Shown: positions 8,073-16,672, numbered from the stretch's first letter. The stretch is 64,000 bases of DNA from DASXUC01 sp036505015 (GCA_036505015.1 DASXUC010000026.1:9432-73431); one strand, 5' to 3'. Made by a program: numbers and translations. The notes: a model not told the origin generated them from the letters alone.

Positions 8073-8392
8073 ATTCGGTGGAAGAACGCGGTGAAGGGCC
8101 GGAGCAGCACCAGCAGGGTGGGTACCGGATTTACGTCGTGGTGTGGTTCTGGCTGCTCGTGTTTACGTTGATCGAAATCGGGATCGTCGTCTTGGGGGTC
8201 CCGAAGTGGGCGCTGGTCAGCGGGCTATTGGTGCTGGCGATGATGAAGGCCGCCCTCATTGTTGCGTACTTCATGCACCTGCGATATGAGCGTCTGAGCA
8301 TGATCTACACGGTCGTGACCCCGCTGCTGCTGGGGTTCGTCTTGTTCGCGGCCCTGGGGCCCGACGCCGTCCACGTCTTCCTCTCACGCTGA
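8057..8392 (+). CDS. ctaF: Cytochrome c oxidase subunit IV, caa3 type
   Basis: A 111-residue protein with a charged N-terminus and three membrane helices; the central segment MMKAALIVAYFMHLRYE is the signature of the prokaryotic subunit IV (COX4) family. Last gene of the rightward oxidase operon. The N-terminal tail is translated from an 8-bp repeat array. It ends one base before the convergent DUF305 gene, and no terminator is seen between them. Confidence 0.88.
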   Translation: MEARKHSVEERGEGPEQHQQGGYRIYVVVWFWLLVFTLIEIGIVVLGVPKWALVSGLLVLAMMKAALIVAYFMHLRYERLSMIYTVVTPLLLGFVLFAALGPDAVHVFLSR

Positions 8393-8393
8393 G

Positions 8394-8948
8394 CTAAGGG
8401 TACCACTTCTTCAGCCACCCGCGCAGCATCACCGACTCCTGCGTTTCGATCTTCACGATGCCTGCCGCGAATGCCCGGAGATCGGGTCGAAACGCTTTCT
8501 GCGCCGCCAGCGCCGCAAGGTGCATGCTGGACTCGAGGTGCGCAGCCATCATCGGCAGGTAGGCGCGCTCCAGCGCGGCGTCTTTCAACGAGCGCATCTT
8601 CTTCACCGGCGCCGACGCAACGCCGACGTTCCGCTTGCCCGGCGCGACCCCGGCCTCTTTGAGCCACGCCAGCATCCGGCGGACCTGGTCGGTCTTGCGC
8701 TCGATCAGCTTCTGGTTCCACTTCAGCAGCTCGGTGTGGTCCGCGTTCAGCGTTGCCGCGGAGGCGATCTCCACGGCCTCCTCGTCGACCGGGATCAGCG
8801 CCCGCATGAAGGCGGTGTCGAACGCCGGGCCGCTGAGTTTTGACAGCGCGGCAACCGTCGGATCGGGCGGAGGCGCCACCGGTCCCGCGGCCAGCGCGGT
8901 CGTCGCCAACAGACTGACCACCAATAGCACGGCCCACACACCCCGCAT
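8394..8948 (-). CDS. DUF305-family secreted helical protein
   Basis: A 184-residue protein with a cleavable signal peptide (about 1-20) and two repeated helical segments, FDTAFMRALIPVDEEAVEIA and RAYLPMMAAHLESSMHLA. DUF305 proteins are ferritin-like bundles often linked to copper; the usual MIPHHQ motif is here LIPVDEE, so the metal site is altered in the first repeat. Possible partner in metal handling for the adjacent oxidase, by inference. Convergent with the oxidase operon. Confidence 0.65.
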   Translation of the reverse strand: MRGVWAVLLVVSLLATTALAAGPVAPPPDPTVAALSKLSGPAFDTAFMRALIPVDEEAVEIASAATLNADHTELLKWNQKLIERKTDQVRRMLAWLKEAGVAPGKRNVGVASAPVKKMRSLKDAALERAYLPMMAAHLESSMHLAALAAQKAFRPDLRAFAAGIVKIETQESVMLRGWLKKWYP

Positions 8949-9090
8949 TGTTCACCTCGTGGTCCTGCGAGTCGAAAGGCTGCGAACCGGGCGACGCACC
9001 CTGATTATGCCCACGGCCTCAAGATCCCAGACAACCGGGGTTGCCGTGGGTAAAACCAGTTAGATCGCAGGACGAAAGGGAGGAATCACG

Positions 9091-9423
9091 ATGAGGTTCT
9101 CCACGCTGATTGCAGTCCTTGTCCTGCTTACCGCGGGACTCTTTGCCTATCAGAATCAGACCTTGCTCTACCAGGAGCAGGCGGTCCTCGTCCCGGGTGG
9201 CACGATGTCGGTTCCGCTCGTGGGGATCCTGCTGCTGGCGGGGGTGGGGGCGACGATTTTGCTCTGGCTCGCCGACATGGTGGCCACGTCTGCGGCTGCG
9301 GCCGGCCGCCGCAGACTGGAGAATCGTCTGGCGCAGCGCGAGCGGGAACTGGCGGAGCTCAACAGCGGCACCCACGTCGCCCCGGCGACCTCCGCACCAC
9401 CCCGGGAACCCGTAGGGCGCTGA
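9091..9423 (+). CDS. LapA-domain (DUF1049-like) small membrane protein
   Basis: A 110-residue protein with two membrane helices (about 5-20 and 43-66) joined by a short loop, then a basic helix with RRRLENRLAQRERELAEL, likely coiled coil, and a Pro-rich tail. This is the layout of LapA-type proteins. A GGGAGG box precedes the ATG. It stands alone between leftward genes, so it should have its own promoter, which was not identified. Confidence 0.6.
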   Translation: MRFSTLIAVLVLLTAGLFAYQNQTLLYQEQAVLVPGGTMSVPLVGILLLAGVGATILLWLADMVATSAAAAGRRRLENRLAQRERELAELNSGTHVAPATSAPPREPVGR

Positions 9424-9424
9424 T

Positions 9425-10063
9425 CTAGAACCGCGCGGCCGCCGGTGTCCGGCGGTCCACGATGTAGAAGATAATCAGGACCACCGGCCACATCACAAAC
9501 GCGGCGGGTGTGTAGACCACCGCGACGGGGATCGACGCCAGGAAGACGATCCCGACGGAGAACAGCCGCACCTGCAGATGCCGTATCACCCGCGGATCCG
9601 TGGTTGCACGGATCAGTTTCTCGCGCGCGGCGAAGCTCCACATCTCCAAACAGGTCAGGGCCGCGGCGGCCTGTGCGGCGGCGAACAGGATGACCGCTGG
9701 AGCGGATCCCGGATAGTCGCCCACCGTGACAATCGGAAACGGCAGAAACGCCACACACAGCAGCACGATCAGATTCCAGACCAGCAGGCCGTGATTCAGC
9801 CGATCGATGTACCGGAACATGCGGTGATGGGTGATCCAGAAGAACGACAGGATCCAAAAGCCGAACGCGAAGCTCAGGAAGTCAGGCAGTTGCTCGTAGA
9901 GGCGTTGAGGGACTTCTTCCAGAGTCATACCGTGAGGCAGATCGAAGCCCAGGACGATTAGCGTAATGGCAATCGCAAACACCGCGTCGCTGAACAGGTA
10001 GACCCGACCCAGCGCAGGCCCGAGCTCCGTTTCCTCGCCGTGTTGCCCTCCGGGGTGGTCCAT
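9425..10063 (-). CDS. TMEM175-type potassium channel family protein (copy 2)
   Basis: A 212-residue protein of the TMEM175/DUF1211 family. The first helix has the family motif FSDAVFAIAITLIVL; five further helices follow, with WITHHRMFRYI at the end of the third. Bacterial TMEM175 proteins form tetrameric K+-permeable channels with a hydrophobic gate in the first helix. Its start codon overlaps the stop of the upstream paralogue (TAATG), so the pair is translated together. Confidence 0.85.
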   Translation of the reverse strand: MDHPGGQHGEETELGPALGRVYLFSDAVFAIAITLIVLGFDLPHGMTLEEVPQRLYEQLPDFLSFAFGFWILSFFWITHHRMFRYIDRLNHGLLVWNLIVLLCVAFLPFPIVTVGDYPGSAPAVILFAAAQAAAALTCLEMWSFAAREKLIRATTDPRVIRHLQVRLFSVGIVFLASIPVAVVYTPAAFVMWPVVLIIFYIVDRRTPAAARF

Positions 10064-10716
10064 TACCTCACACCCGCGCTGGCGAACCGGCGCCGCAGGC
10101 GCCCCTGGATCACCGCGATCAGAAACAGGGCGAGGTAGGCCGCCGGCACGCTAACGAATGCGATGAACGCCGAGAGCACAAAAACAGACGGGGCGGACAG
10201 CGCCCGCCACGTGAAGTGGTTGATCACGTCCTCGGGCGTATCCGCGCCGATCAGCCGGCGGCGCGCCGCGTACGCCCACACCCCGGCGGAGGCAAACCCC
10301 ACCAGGGCCATCGATCCGGCATAGAAAGCCTCGGCGGCGGGAAGGTCGCCATACCGGCCCAGCAGCTCCACCGGATACGGCAGGAAGCCCACCGCGAACA
10401 GCATGAGAAAGTTCAGACCCAGCAGGGTTCCGTCGTACCGCTCGATGTACTGAAACATGCGATGATGCGCCATCCAGTAGATGGCGACCATCCAGAAACT
10501 GAACGCGTACGACGCAAACCGCGGCGCCTGCGCCACCAGCGCCGGGACCAGCTCGCTGCCGGCAAGACGTGCGGGAATGTCGGGAACATCGAGGCTCACG
10601 ACCAGCAGCGTGATGGCAAACGCGAAGATGCCGTCGCTGAAGGCCACGACCCGGTCCATGGCCTTTCCCGAGCCTGGAGCGTCTCGCTCCAGCTTCTGAT
10701 CGGGAGGCGCCGTCAT
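10063..10716 (-). CDS. TMEM175-type potassium channel family protein (copy 1)
   Basis: A 217-residue paralogue of the next gene downstream with the helix-1 motif AFSDGIFAFAITLLVV and WMAHHRMFQYIERYDG after helix 3. A co-translated tandem pair raises the possibility of a hetero-oligomeric channel. Divergent from the MarC gene, which begins 45 bases away, so the two promoters must share that short space. Confidence 0.85.
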   Translation of the reverse strand: MTAPPDQKLERDAPGSGKAMDRVVAFSDGIFAFAITLLVVSLDVPDIPARLAGSELVPALVAQAPRFASYAFSFWMVAIYWMAHHRMFQYIERYDGTLLGLNFLMLFAVGFLPYPVELLGRYGDLPAAEAFYAGSMALVGFASAGVWAYAARRRLIGADTPEDVINHFTWRALSAPSVFVLSAFIAFVSVPAAYLALFLIAVIQGRLRRRFASAGVR

Positions 10717-10761
10717 ACCGCCTGGTCCCGGCAGGGAGGCCCGCCTTCCAGACTGAACTCA

Positions 10762-11361
10762 ATGCTGGCGATGGACAACCTCACGAAGCTGCTCGTGGTC
10801 TTCTTCGGCGTGATAAACCCCCTGATGACGCTGGTCACGTTTCCATCCCTGACCCGCGGGATGAACCGCAGCACGCAGGCGGCCACCGCGGTGCTGGCGA
10901 CGCTGGTCGCATTCGGCATCCTCGCGGTGTTCGCGATCGCAGGAGACGATGTCCTCCGATTCCTCGACGTCAGCCTGCCTTCGTTTCGCATCGCCGGCGG
11001 GCTTGTCCTGGGCCTGTCGGCGGTACACCTCATCCAGCACGGCGAGCCCACCCCGCCCTCGGGCGAAGGCGCGAAAACTCCGACGGACGTCCTGGTGCCG
11101 CTGGCGACGCCCCTGATTGCCGGCCCGGCAACGATCACGGCGGCCGTGGCCTATGCGCACCTGTACAACGATCTGGAAACGATCGTGGCCGGAGCCATCA
11201 TCCTGCTGCTGACGCTGGCGATCATGCTCGCCAGCGGGTGGCTGACCACCCGCATCCCCCGGTCGGCTCTGTCCGTCGCGGCCCGGTTGATGGGCCTGCT
11301 GCTGCTTGCGCTGGCGTTCGACCTCGCGGCGGACGGCATCAAGGCGCACTTCATGCCGTAA
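10762..11361 (+). CDS. MarC-family integral membrane protein
   Basis: A 199-residue protein with six membrane helices, INPLMTLVTFPSLT near the N-terminus and PLATPLIAGPATITAAV at the start of helix 4, both typical of MarC proteins. The family has no agreed transport function. The start at ATG 10762 is chosen over longer in-frame extensions that run through the divergent TMEM175 gene; ATG 10771 is also possible. Confidence 0.8.
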   Translation: MLAMDNLTKLLVVFFGVINPLMTLVTFPSLTRGMNRSTQAATAVLATLVAFGILAVFAIAGDDVLRFLDVSLPSFRIAGGLVLGLSAVHLIQHGEPTPPSGEGAKTPTDVLVPLATPLIAGPATITAAVAYAHLYNDLETIVAGAIILLLTLAIMLASGWLTTRIPRSALSVAARLMGLLLLALAFDLAADGIKAHFMP

Positions 11362-11382
11362 CCCGATCCGCTTCGCGGCGAA

Positions 11383-12504
11383 TTACTGATCCGGCGGCAG
11401 CGGTTTGAGGACATTGATGAACGCCCATACGAAGTCCAGCGGGAGAAACTTCGCGCTGCCGTCCGCGTTGTAGTACCAGGACCGCACCGGCGGCCCGACG
11501 TGTCCGGCGCGGGGATTGCGGGACCGGAACACGCTCAGCGTCTGTCCGGCCGCGTTGACGGTCGAGCGCCCGTGGCAGGTCATGCACGAGGCGGTGGGGA
11601 CGAAGCCCTTCTCCAGCAGGGTATTTCCCAGCAGCGTGGGGGTGCCGGTCGCATCCGTGTACTGCGTCTGCGTGCCCTTCAACCGGTAGTTGAGCCACTC
11701 GCTGCCCAGCCCCCTGCGGCGCATCAGCGCCACCAGCTCCGCGCTGAGTCGACCAGGCGGGTAGAGTCCGCCCGATGTGCCATTGGGGTTGACGCGCTGA
11801 GGCACCGCCCCGAACTGGTCGTGGCAGCCGATGAAGTCGCACCGGCCGATCACGTCCACATGCTCGAAGGTGGCCCAGAACCATAGCGGCAGATCCTTGG
11901 TCATGATGTGAAACGCGGCCAGCCCGTAGAGGAGGCCGTCGTCAGCGTAGTTCCAGTGGTACCGTGGTTTATCGCGGACGTTGATGGGAATCCAGATCGC
12001 CTTCACCTCGATCGAGTCGATCGGGAAGTCGACCTCGAACGACCCGGCCTGGGCGCGCAGGAAAGCGTCGATCAGCCCGTCACGGTACCACAAGTTGTTG
12101 GAGACGATGTAGTCATACGTCGGCTTGTTGCGGTAGACCACTTCCTGCTCATCGGTCTCGATGCCCAGTGCTTCGAGCTTCTGGATGGGCTGGAGGTTGT
12201 CGCTGCGGTGCTTGAGGCCGGGCCAGACCGGACACTGTTTGGGATCCGGGCGCAGCCCGGTGCAGGCGGCCGGGTTCCCGTTCGGGGGAAACGTATCGTC
12301 GTCAGTGGCCCAGGTTTCCCAGATCGTATCGTTCGACCCGTTGTTCGCCGCCCGGCTGATCTCGATCATGGTCTTCCAAGCAAATACCGCGGGCTGGTTC
12401 GCCGCCGGATTGGTGTCCCGCTGCGTGCCCCAGGCCGTGAGTCCTGCCGCTGCTACCAACACGCCGATCACCAAGAGGATGATGCCTGATCTCCGCCCGC
12501 CCAT
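11383..12504 (-). CDS. Anchored c-type cytochrome, probably dihaem, family unknown
   Basis: A 373-residue protein with an N-terminal anchor (about 5-24). CMTCHGRS near residue 310 is a standard haem c site; CDFIGCH near residue 225 has C-x4-CH spacing, known to bind haem in tetrahaem cytochromes c3, so a second haem is possible. Aromatic-rich segments (YRDGLIDAFLRAQAG, WNYADDGLLYGLAAFHIMTK) fill the middle. The ATG at 12504 is preferred over the longer frame because a GAGGGGG box is 5 bases upstream. Convergent with MarC. Function not assigned. Confidence 0.65.
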   Translation of the reverse strand: MGGRRSGIILLVIGVLVAAAGLTAWGTQRDTNPAANQPAVFAWKTMIEISRAANNGSNDTIWETWATDDDTFPPNGNPAACTGLRPDPKQCPVWPGLKHRSDNLQPIQKLEALGIETDEQEVVYRNKPTYDYIVSNNLWYRDGLIDAFLRAQAGSFEVDFPIDSIEVKAIWIPINVRDKPRYHWNYADDGLLYGLAAFHIMTKDLPLWFWATFEHVDVIGRCDFIGCHDQFGAVPQRVNPNGTSGGLYPPGRLSAELVALMRRRGLGSEWLNYRLKGTQTQYTDATGTPTLLGNTLLEKGFVPTASCMTCHGRSTVNAAGQTLSVFRSRNPRAGHVGPPVRSWYYNADGSAKFLPLDFVWAFINVLKPLPPDQ

Positions 12505-12678
12505 CGCGTCCCCCTCGCCCAAGATCAAGGATTCGCCGTACGCAGTCCTCGGATTTTGCGACAACGGGTAAACGATTTCCTGCCGGATGGATCCAGCCGG
12601 TTTCAGGTCCTAGGGGACGCTCGATGGCTGCCGAAGTCTAGGTCCTTTGGGACCACGACGCGGAGAAGCGACGCGCGC

Positions 12679-13728
12679 ATGAAGCTCGAGGACATTCCAG
12701 CGGATCGGCAGGCGAAATTCCGGTTCAGCCGAAAGCCGCTCCATGCGTTGAACGATATCCAGAGGAGCGCGCTCGACCAGATCAAGCACAAGATTCAGGA
12801 TCAGTATGCCTATGAGGAGATCGAGTGTTTCTGCGGTCAGACGCAGGATATTCTGGTCGGCCGGTACGATCGGTACGGCCTCCCGCACTGGTCGCGGCTG
12901 TGCGGCAATTGCGGATTGATCAGGACCTCGCCCAGGCTCAGCGAAGCGAGCTACCACGATTTCTACGAACAGCACTTCGTGCAGCTGCACTACGGGATCC
13001 CCGCCGTCGACGAGGCGTTTGCGCTCTCGCGGGTCACAATCATGAATCACCCAGCCAATGGCATGGAACTGCTGAACACGCTACGCCCGTTGGTGGATCT
13101 GCGCGAAAGTAGGCGGGTCTTGGAGATTGGCTGCGGTGCAGGATGGACGTTGGTTCCTCTCAAAGATGCCGGGCTTGCGGTGGCCGGGTGCGATTATGAC
13201 AGCCGGCAGGTCGCACTGGGGAGGAAGCTGTTCGGGTTGGATCTCATCGCCGGCGGGGTGGAGCAGGTCAGCGCCTCGGGCCAAAAGTTCGATCTCATCA
13301 TCACGATCAACTTGCTCGAGCACATTCTCGACCTGCGCGGACTGTTGCGCCAGGCACACGATTTGCTGGATGACAATGGGCTATTCTACGTCATGACGCC
13401 GGGTTTATTCCACTTCGTGTCGCAGATGTACCCGTCGCTCCAATACCAGCTGATGATCTACCACACCTATCTGTTCAACGAGTGGAATCTGGAATATGTG
13501 CTCGGGGCCTGTGGATTCCAGAGGGTTCGCTGCGATCGCTTCATCACCTCAGTGTGGAGGAAGACCGCAGACGGGCGGAACCTGGCTCACGTTGACTTTC
13601 ATGTCCCCGTTGTCGACGCGTTCCTGAAGCAGTACGGTGATACGAAACGACAGAGCGGCTTGGGAGCATTGAAATCTTGGACGCGCGAGCGAGGTTTGTG
13701 GAGCCGCCGATCGGATTCGAACCGATAA
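12679..13728 (+). CDS. Class I SAM-dependent methyltransferase with N-terminal Zn-binding cysteines
   Basis: About 349 residues. The N-terminal part has a CFCG and CGNC pair, probably a zinc site, followed by RTSPRLSEASYHDFYEQHF, as in methyltransferases acting on sugars or glycans. The Rossmann domain has the SAM motif VLEIGCGAGWTLVPL, the acidic GCDYD and motif LEHILDL. Its last ten codons lie on the tRNA-Thr gene of the other strand, giving the C-terminal RRSDSNR. The gene looks less GC-rich than its neighbours, which together with the tRNA suggests acquisition. Weak ribosome binding site; start uncertain. Confidence 0.75.
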   Translation: MKLEDIPADRQAKFRFSRKPLHALNDIQRSALDQIKHKIQDQYAYEEIECFCGQTQDILVGRYDRYGLPHWSRLCGNCGLIRTSPRLSEASYHDFYEQHFVQLHYGIPAVDEAFALSRVTIMNHPANGMELLNTLRPLVDLRESRRVLEIGCGAGWTLVPLKDAGLAVAGCDYDSRQVALGRKLFGLDLIAGGVEQVSASGQKFDLIITINLLEHILDLRGLLRQAHDLLDDNGLFYVMTPGLFHFVSQMYPSLQYQLMIYHTYLFNEWNLEYVLGACGFQRVRCDRFITSVWRKTADGRNLAHVDFHVPVVDAFLKQYGDTKRQSGLGALKSWTRERGLWSRRSDSNR

Positions 13729-13775
13729 CCCCCTCATTACAAATGAGGCGCTCTACCGGGTTGAGCTACGGCGGC
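13699..13775 (-). tRNA. tRNA-Thr (anticodon TGT), CCA encoded
   Basis: Reading leftward: acceptor GCCGCCG pairs with CGGCGGC, D arm GCTC/GAGC, anticodon stem CCTCA/TGAGG with loop TTTGTAA, T arm ATCGG-TTCGAAT-CCGAT, discriminator T, then CCA. All four helices are intact. The 3' end overlaps the last 30 bases of the methyltransferase gene on the opposite strand. Confidence 0.97.
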
Positions 13776-13798
13776 ACTGAAGACCACTATACGGGATC

Positions 13799-14116
13799 TT
13801 AGTAGAAGCTGCGCTCCTGGATTTGGAACTCCAATCCGTCCTCATTTGCTTTCAGCGCGCAGTACAGCCACACGAACGGCACCAGCAGCCCGCCGCTGAG
13901 CAAGATCAGCCCGAACATGATTGTGGCGTGGACCCACAGCCCGCGCGCGACATACCAGAACGGTCCGAAAATGAATGCCGGCCAGTTCCACGACAGCCGG
14001 CGGGGCATCGCGCGGTGGTAGAGGGGCGGGATCGGACCCTCCCGTCGCTCGAGTCCGATTGGGAAGTTCAGGACCTTCCCGATGCCGTTGACGATGGCCT
14101 GCCACAACCGGCGCAC
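13799..14116 (-). CDS. DUF2628-family small membrane protein
   Basis: A 105-residue protein with the DUF2628 motif SWNWPAFIFGPFWYVARGLW followed by a second hydrophobic helix with LLSGGLLVPFVWLYCALKANE. Members are small two- to three-helix membrane proteins of unknown role. Three bases separate it from the upstream Cys-rich small gene, so they are probably one transcript. tRNA-Thr follows downstream in the same direction. Confidence 0.75.
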   Translation of the reverse strand: MRRLWQAIVNGIGKVLNFPIGLERREGPIPPLYHRAMPRRLSWNWPAFIFGPFWYVARGLWVHATIMFGLILLSGGLLVPFVWLYCALKANEDGLEFQIQERSFY

Positions 14117-14119
14117 GGG

Positions 14120-14347
14120 CTAGTCCTCGTCCTCATCCTCGTCGTGCAGCCTTCCGGGTCGCTCTTCGGGTGCCAGCTTCCCGGTGGTCAGGTCCACGGT
14201 TTCTTCCATCTGCAGGCAAATCGCGCACGTTCCCTTGAGCAGTCCGTGCGGGCAGCGCTCGAGGCGGGTCCCGATCCGCGTGGCCGTGGTCGCCCGAGCC
14301 GATTTCGTCCGCCCTGTTGCAGTTCTCCTGGTCGCCGTCCTGGCCAT
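14120..14347 (-). CDS. Small protein with a CPHG-CAIC metal-site candidate
   Basis: A 75-residue protein: a basic, Thr/Ala/Arg-rich first 30 residues, then CPHGLLKGTCAIC (possible zinc knuckle) and an acidic tail ending in alternating Glu and Asp. A GAGGG box lies 7 bases before the ATG. No family recognised; the basic N-terminus could bind nucleic acid. Conservation elsewhere is unknown. Confidence 0.5.
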   Translation of the reverse strand: MARTATRRTATGRTKSARATTATRIGTRLERCPHGLLKGTCAICLQMEETVDLTTGKLAPEERPGRLHDEDEDED

Positions 14348-14486
14348 GGGGTTGCCCTCACTTTCCCGGCCTCGGCGGCAACGGCCGCCGAAGGACCGAG
14401 ATTCTCCTTGTCACTAGGTGTTTATTCTACCCATCCTGAGTATCGACGCAACCCCAGAACGGGGGAAATTCTGACCGAGGATTAGT

Positions 14487-14930
14487 TTACACCGGCTCCA
14501 TTTTGTTGTCTACGCGGGTCACCCCCGGCGGTGGGTCGACCAGCAGGACGGATTCTCCCTCTATGACGACCTCCCCGCGCTGGTTCTGGCAGGACGTCCT
14601 GAGCGTGAGCACCCGCTTCTGCGGCCGGTAGCCGATGACGTCTGCCGCGGCCGTGACCGTGTCGCCGATGCGCACCGGCTTGAGGAACTTCAGCGTCTGG
14701 CTGAGGAAGATCCCTCCCGGACCCGGCAGTCGCATCCCCAGCACGGCCGAGATCAGCCCCGCCGTCAGCATCCCATGGGCGATGCGTTCCCCGAATCGCG
14801 ACCGGGCAGCATATTCCGCATCCACGTGCAACGGGTTGAAGTCTCCCGTTATTCCGGCGAACGCGTTGATGTCCGCCTCGGTGATCGCCTTGGTGAACGT
14901 CGCCCTCTGTCCAACTTCGAATTCCGGCAT
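14487..14930 (-). CDS. MaoC-type (R)-specific enoyl-CoA hydratase
   Basis: A 147-residue hot-dog-fold hydratase. The catalytic pair sits in FAGITGDFNPLHVD (Asp and His, D-x4-H), and RSRFGERIAHGML is the usual substrate-tunnel segment. Such enzymes hydrate trans-2-enoyl-CoA to (R)-3-hydroxyacyl-CoA; the small size is close to PhaJ. The start at ATG 14930 has GGGAGG 8 bases upstream; longer frames run into a 7-bp repeat array and the next gene. Downstream of a 3-hydroxybutyrate-type dehydrogenase, which suggests hydroxyacid or PHA metabolism. Confidence 0.85.
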   Translation of the reverse strand: MPEFEVGQRATFTKAITEADINAFAGITGDFNPLHVDAEYAARSRFGERIAHGMLTAGLISAVLGMRLPGPGGIFLSQTLKFLKPVRIGDTVTAAADVIGYRPQKRVLTLRTSCQNQRGEVVIEGESVLLVDPPPGVTRVDNKMEPV

Positions 14931-14953
14931 TGGCGATGCCTCCCTCGACCTTT

Positions 14954-14981
14954 CGACGAACGACCAACGACCAACGATGGC
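14954..14981. repeat. 7-bp tandem array between MaoC and SDR genes
   Basis: CGACGAA, CGACCAA, CGACCAA and a degenerate CGATGGC follow in phase. One-armed member of the short-period repeat family; no complementary arm nearby. Confidence 0.65.
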
Positions 14982-14988
14982 CGGCAGT

Positions 14989-15774
14989 TTAGTGCGCCGT
15001 CCACCCGCCATCGATGGGGAGGGCGGCACCGGTGATGCCGGCCGCGGCCTCCGAGCACAGAAACACGGTCAGTGCAGCGACCTCGTCCGGCTCGAGCAGA
15101 CGCTTCAGCGCCGCCGGCTGGAGCATAATGCGCTCCACCACCTCGGCTTCGGGAATGCCGTGCACCTTGGCCTGGTCGGCAATCTGGCGTTCCACCAGCG
15201 GGGTCCGGACGTACCCTGGGCAGATGGCGTTCACGGTGATTCCCTGCTCGGCCACTTCCCACGCGGCGACCTTCGTGAAACCGACGATGCCGTGCTTCGC
15301 AGAGACGTAGGCTGATTTGAACGGCGACGCGATCAGGCCGTGCGCTGACGCGATGTTCACGACCCTCCCCCACCGCTGGTCGAGCATCCGCGGCAGCGCG
15401 TACTTCGTGCACAGGAATGTGCCCGTGAGCATAATGTCGATCAACTTGTGCCACTGGTCCTCGGGAAACTGTACGATCGGGGCCACGTGCTGCAGCCCGG
15501 CGTTGTTCACCAGGATGTGGAGCCCGCCCAGCCCCTGGACGGTCTGCGCGACCAGCCCCCGCACCCCGCCGGGATCCGAGACGTCGGCCGCCACGAACAG
15601 CCCGCGCCCACCGCGGGTGTGGATCTCATCCGCGACGGCGCCTCCGGCGGTTTCGTTCACATCGGCAACACACACGGAGCCCCCGGCATCTGCGAGGGCG
15701 AGCGCAATCGCGCGGCCGATGCCCGATCCCGCGCCGGTGACAATGGCTACCTTGCCCTCCAGATCGGCTTGCAT
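14989..15774 (-). CDS. Short-chain dehydrogenase, 3-hydroxybutyrate dehydrogenase type
   Basis: A 261-residue SDR with cofactor motif TGAGSGIG (about 13-20), NNAG, catalytic Ser and YVSAK (Tyr-x3-Lys), and C-terminal DGGWTAH. The stretch SAHGLIASPFKSAYVSAKHG and the loop after PGYVRTPLVERQI match D-3-hydroxybutyrate dehydrogenases, which interconvert 3-hydroxybutyrate and acetoacetate with NAD. Start at ATG 15774 (MQADLEGKVAIVTG); no clear ribosome binding site, and the open frame extends further upstream. It follows livF by 178 bases. Confidence 0.85.
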   Translation of the reverse strand: MQADLEGKVAIVTGAGSGIGRAIALALADAGGSVCVADVNETAGGAVADEIHTRGGRGLFVAADVSDPGGVRGLVAQTVQGLGGLHILVNNAGLQHVAPIVQFPEDQWHKLIDIMLTGTFLCTKYALPRMLDQRWGRVVNIASAHGLIASPFKSAYVSAKHGIVGFTKVAAWEVAEQGITVNAICPGYVRTPLVERQIADQAKVHGIPEAEVVERIMLQPAALKRLLEPDEVAALTVFLCSEAAAGITGAALPIDGGWTAH

Positions 15775-15952
15775 TGACGCCTGTGACCGGTCTACTGACG
15801 CCAGACCAGGACCATGATCTGTCCGTTTCCTTTCGCCAGCGGTTGGAGCGCCTTCGCCACAATCGCGCCGACGCATCGCACCGGGCTGCTGCACCGCATC
15901 AGGTGCCCCGGGAATTCCGCGCTGTGTGCATGACGCCTCCTAAGATTCGAAG

Positions 15953-16672
15953 TCAGAGCCCAAGGTACGCTACCTTGACGTGCTCGTTCCGCAGCAATTC
16001 ACGCCCGCTGCCCTCCAAGACGATCCGCCCGTTCTCGAGCACGTATCCACGATGAGCCATCCGCAGCGTCTGCCGCACGTTCTGTTCGACCAGCAGGACC
16101 GTTACCCCCCGTTCATTGATCCGGCGCAGCGCGGCAAACAGCGACTGGACCAATACCGGCGCCAGACCCAGCGAGGGCTCGTCGACCATCAGCAGCACGG
16201 GCCGCGCCATCAGCGCTCGTCCCAGCGCGAGCATCTGCTGCTCGCCGCCGCTCAACGTGCCGGCGAGCTGGTGCTGCCGTTCCGCCAGACGGGGGAACAG
16301 CGCAAAGACGTCCTCCAAGGTCTCGGTCCGGCGTTCCCACGCCCCGGGCACGAACGCGGCGCCCAGTTCGAGGTGGTCGCGGGTGGACATCGCCGGAAAC
16401 AGTTGGCGGCCTTCCGGGACGTGGGCGATCCCCAGCCGGGCGATCGCCGCGGTCCCCCGGCCGGCGATAGGCCGCCCGCCGAATGCGATGCGCCCCTGCG
16501 GGCGCACGACCCCGGTGAGCGCGCGCAGCAGGGTCGTCTTCCCCGCCCCGTTGGCGCCTACCAGGCAGACGATCTCACCAGCGTTGACCCGCAGGCTCAC
16601 GTCCCACAGGACCTGGATATCCCCGTAGCCGGCCGACAGCCCATCGACCTGCAGCAGCGCCTCAGCGTTCAT
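15953..16672 (-). CDS. livF: Branched-chain amino acid-type ABC transporter ATPase LivF
   Basis: A 239-residue ATPase: Walker A GANGAGKTT (about 38-46), LivF segment IAHVPEGRQLFP, signature LSGGEQQML, Walker B LLMVDEPSLGLAP and switch His region replaced by VEQN as is usual in LivF. Couples ATP hydrolysis to import through LivH/LivM. Start overlaps the end of livG by 11 bases. The substrate need not be an amino acid; the surrounding acyl-CoA genes favour a carboxylic acid. Confidence 0.93.
   Translation of the reverse strand: MNAEALLQVDGLSAGYGDIQVLWDVSLRVNAGEIVCLVGANGAGKTTLLRALTGVVRPQGRIAFGGRPIAGRGTAAIARLGIAHVPEGRQLFPAMSTRDHLELGAAFVPGAWERRTETLEDVFALFPRLAERQHQLAGTLSGGEQQMLALGRALMARPVLLMVDEPSLGLAPVLVQSLFAALRRINERGVTVLLVEQNVRQTLRMAHRGYVLENGRIVLEGSGRELLRNEHVKVAYLGL

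Noticed and set aside
10216..10761. N-terminal extension of the MarC protein
   Set aside because: Runs antisense to a TMEM175 gene and is polar, unlike MarC proteins.
13800..14120. Possible further tRNA genes next to tRNA-Thr
   Set aside because: No second cloverleaf; the region is the DUF2628 gene.
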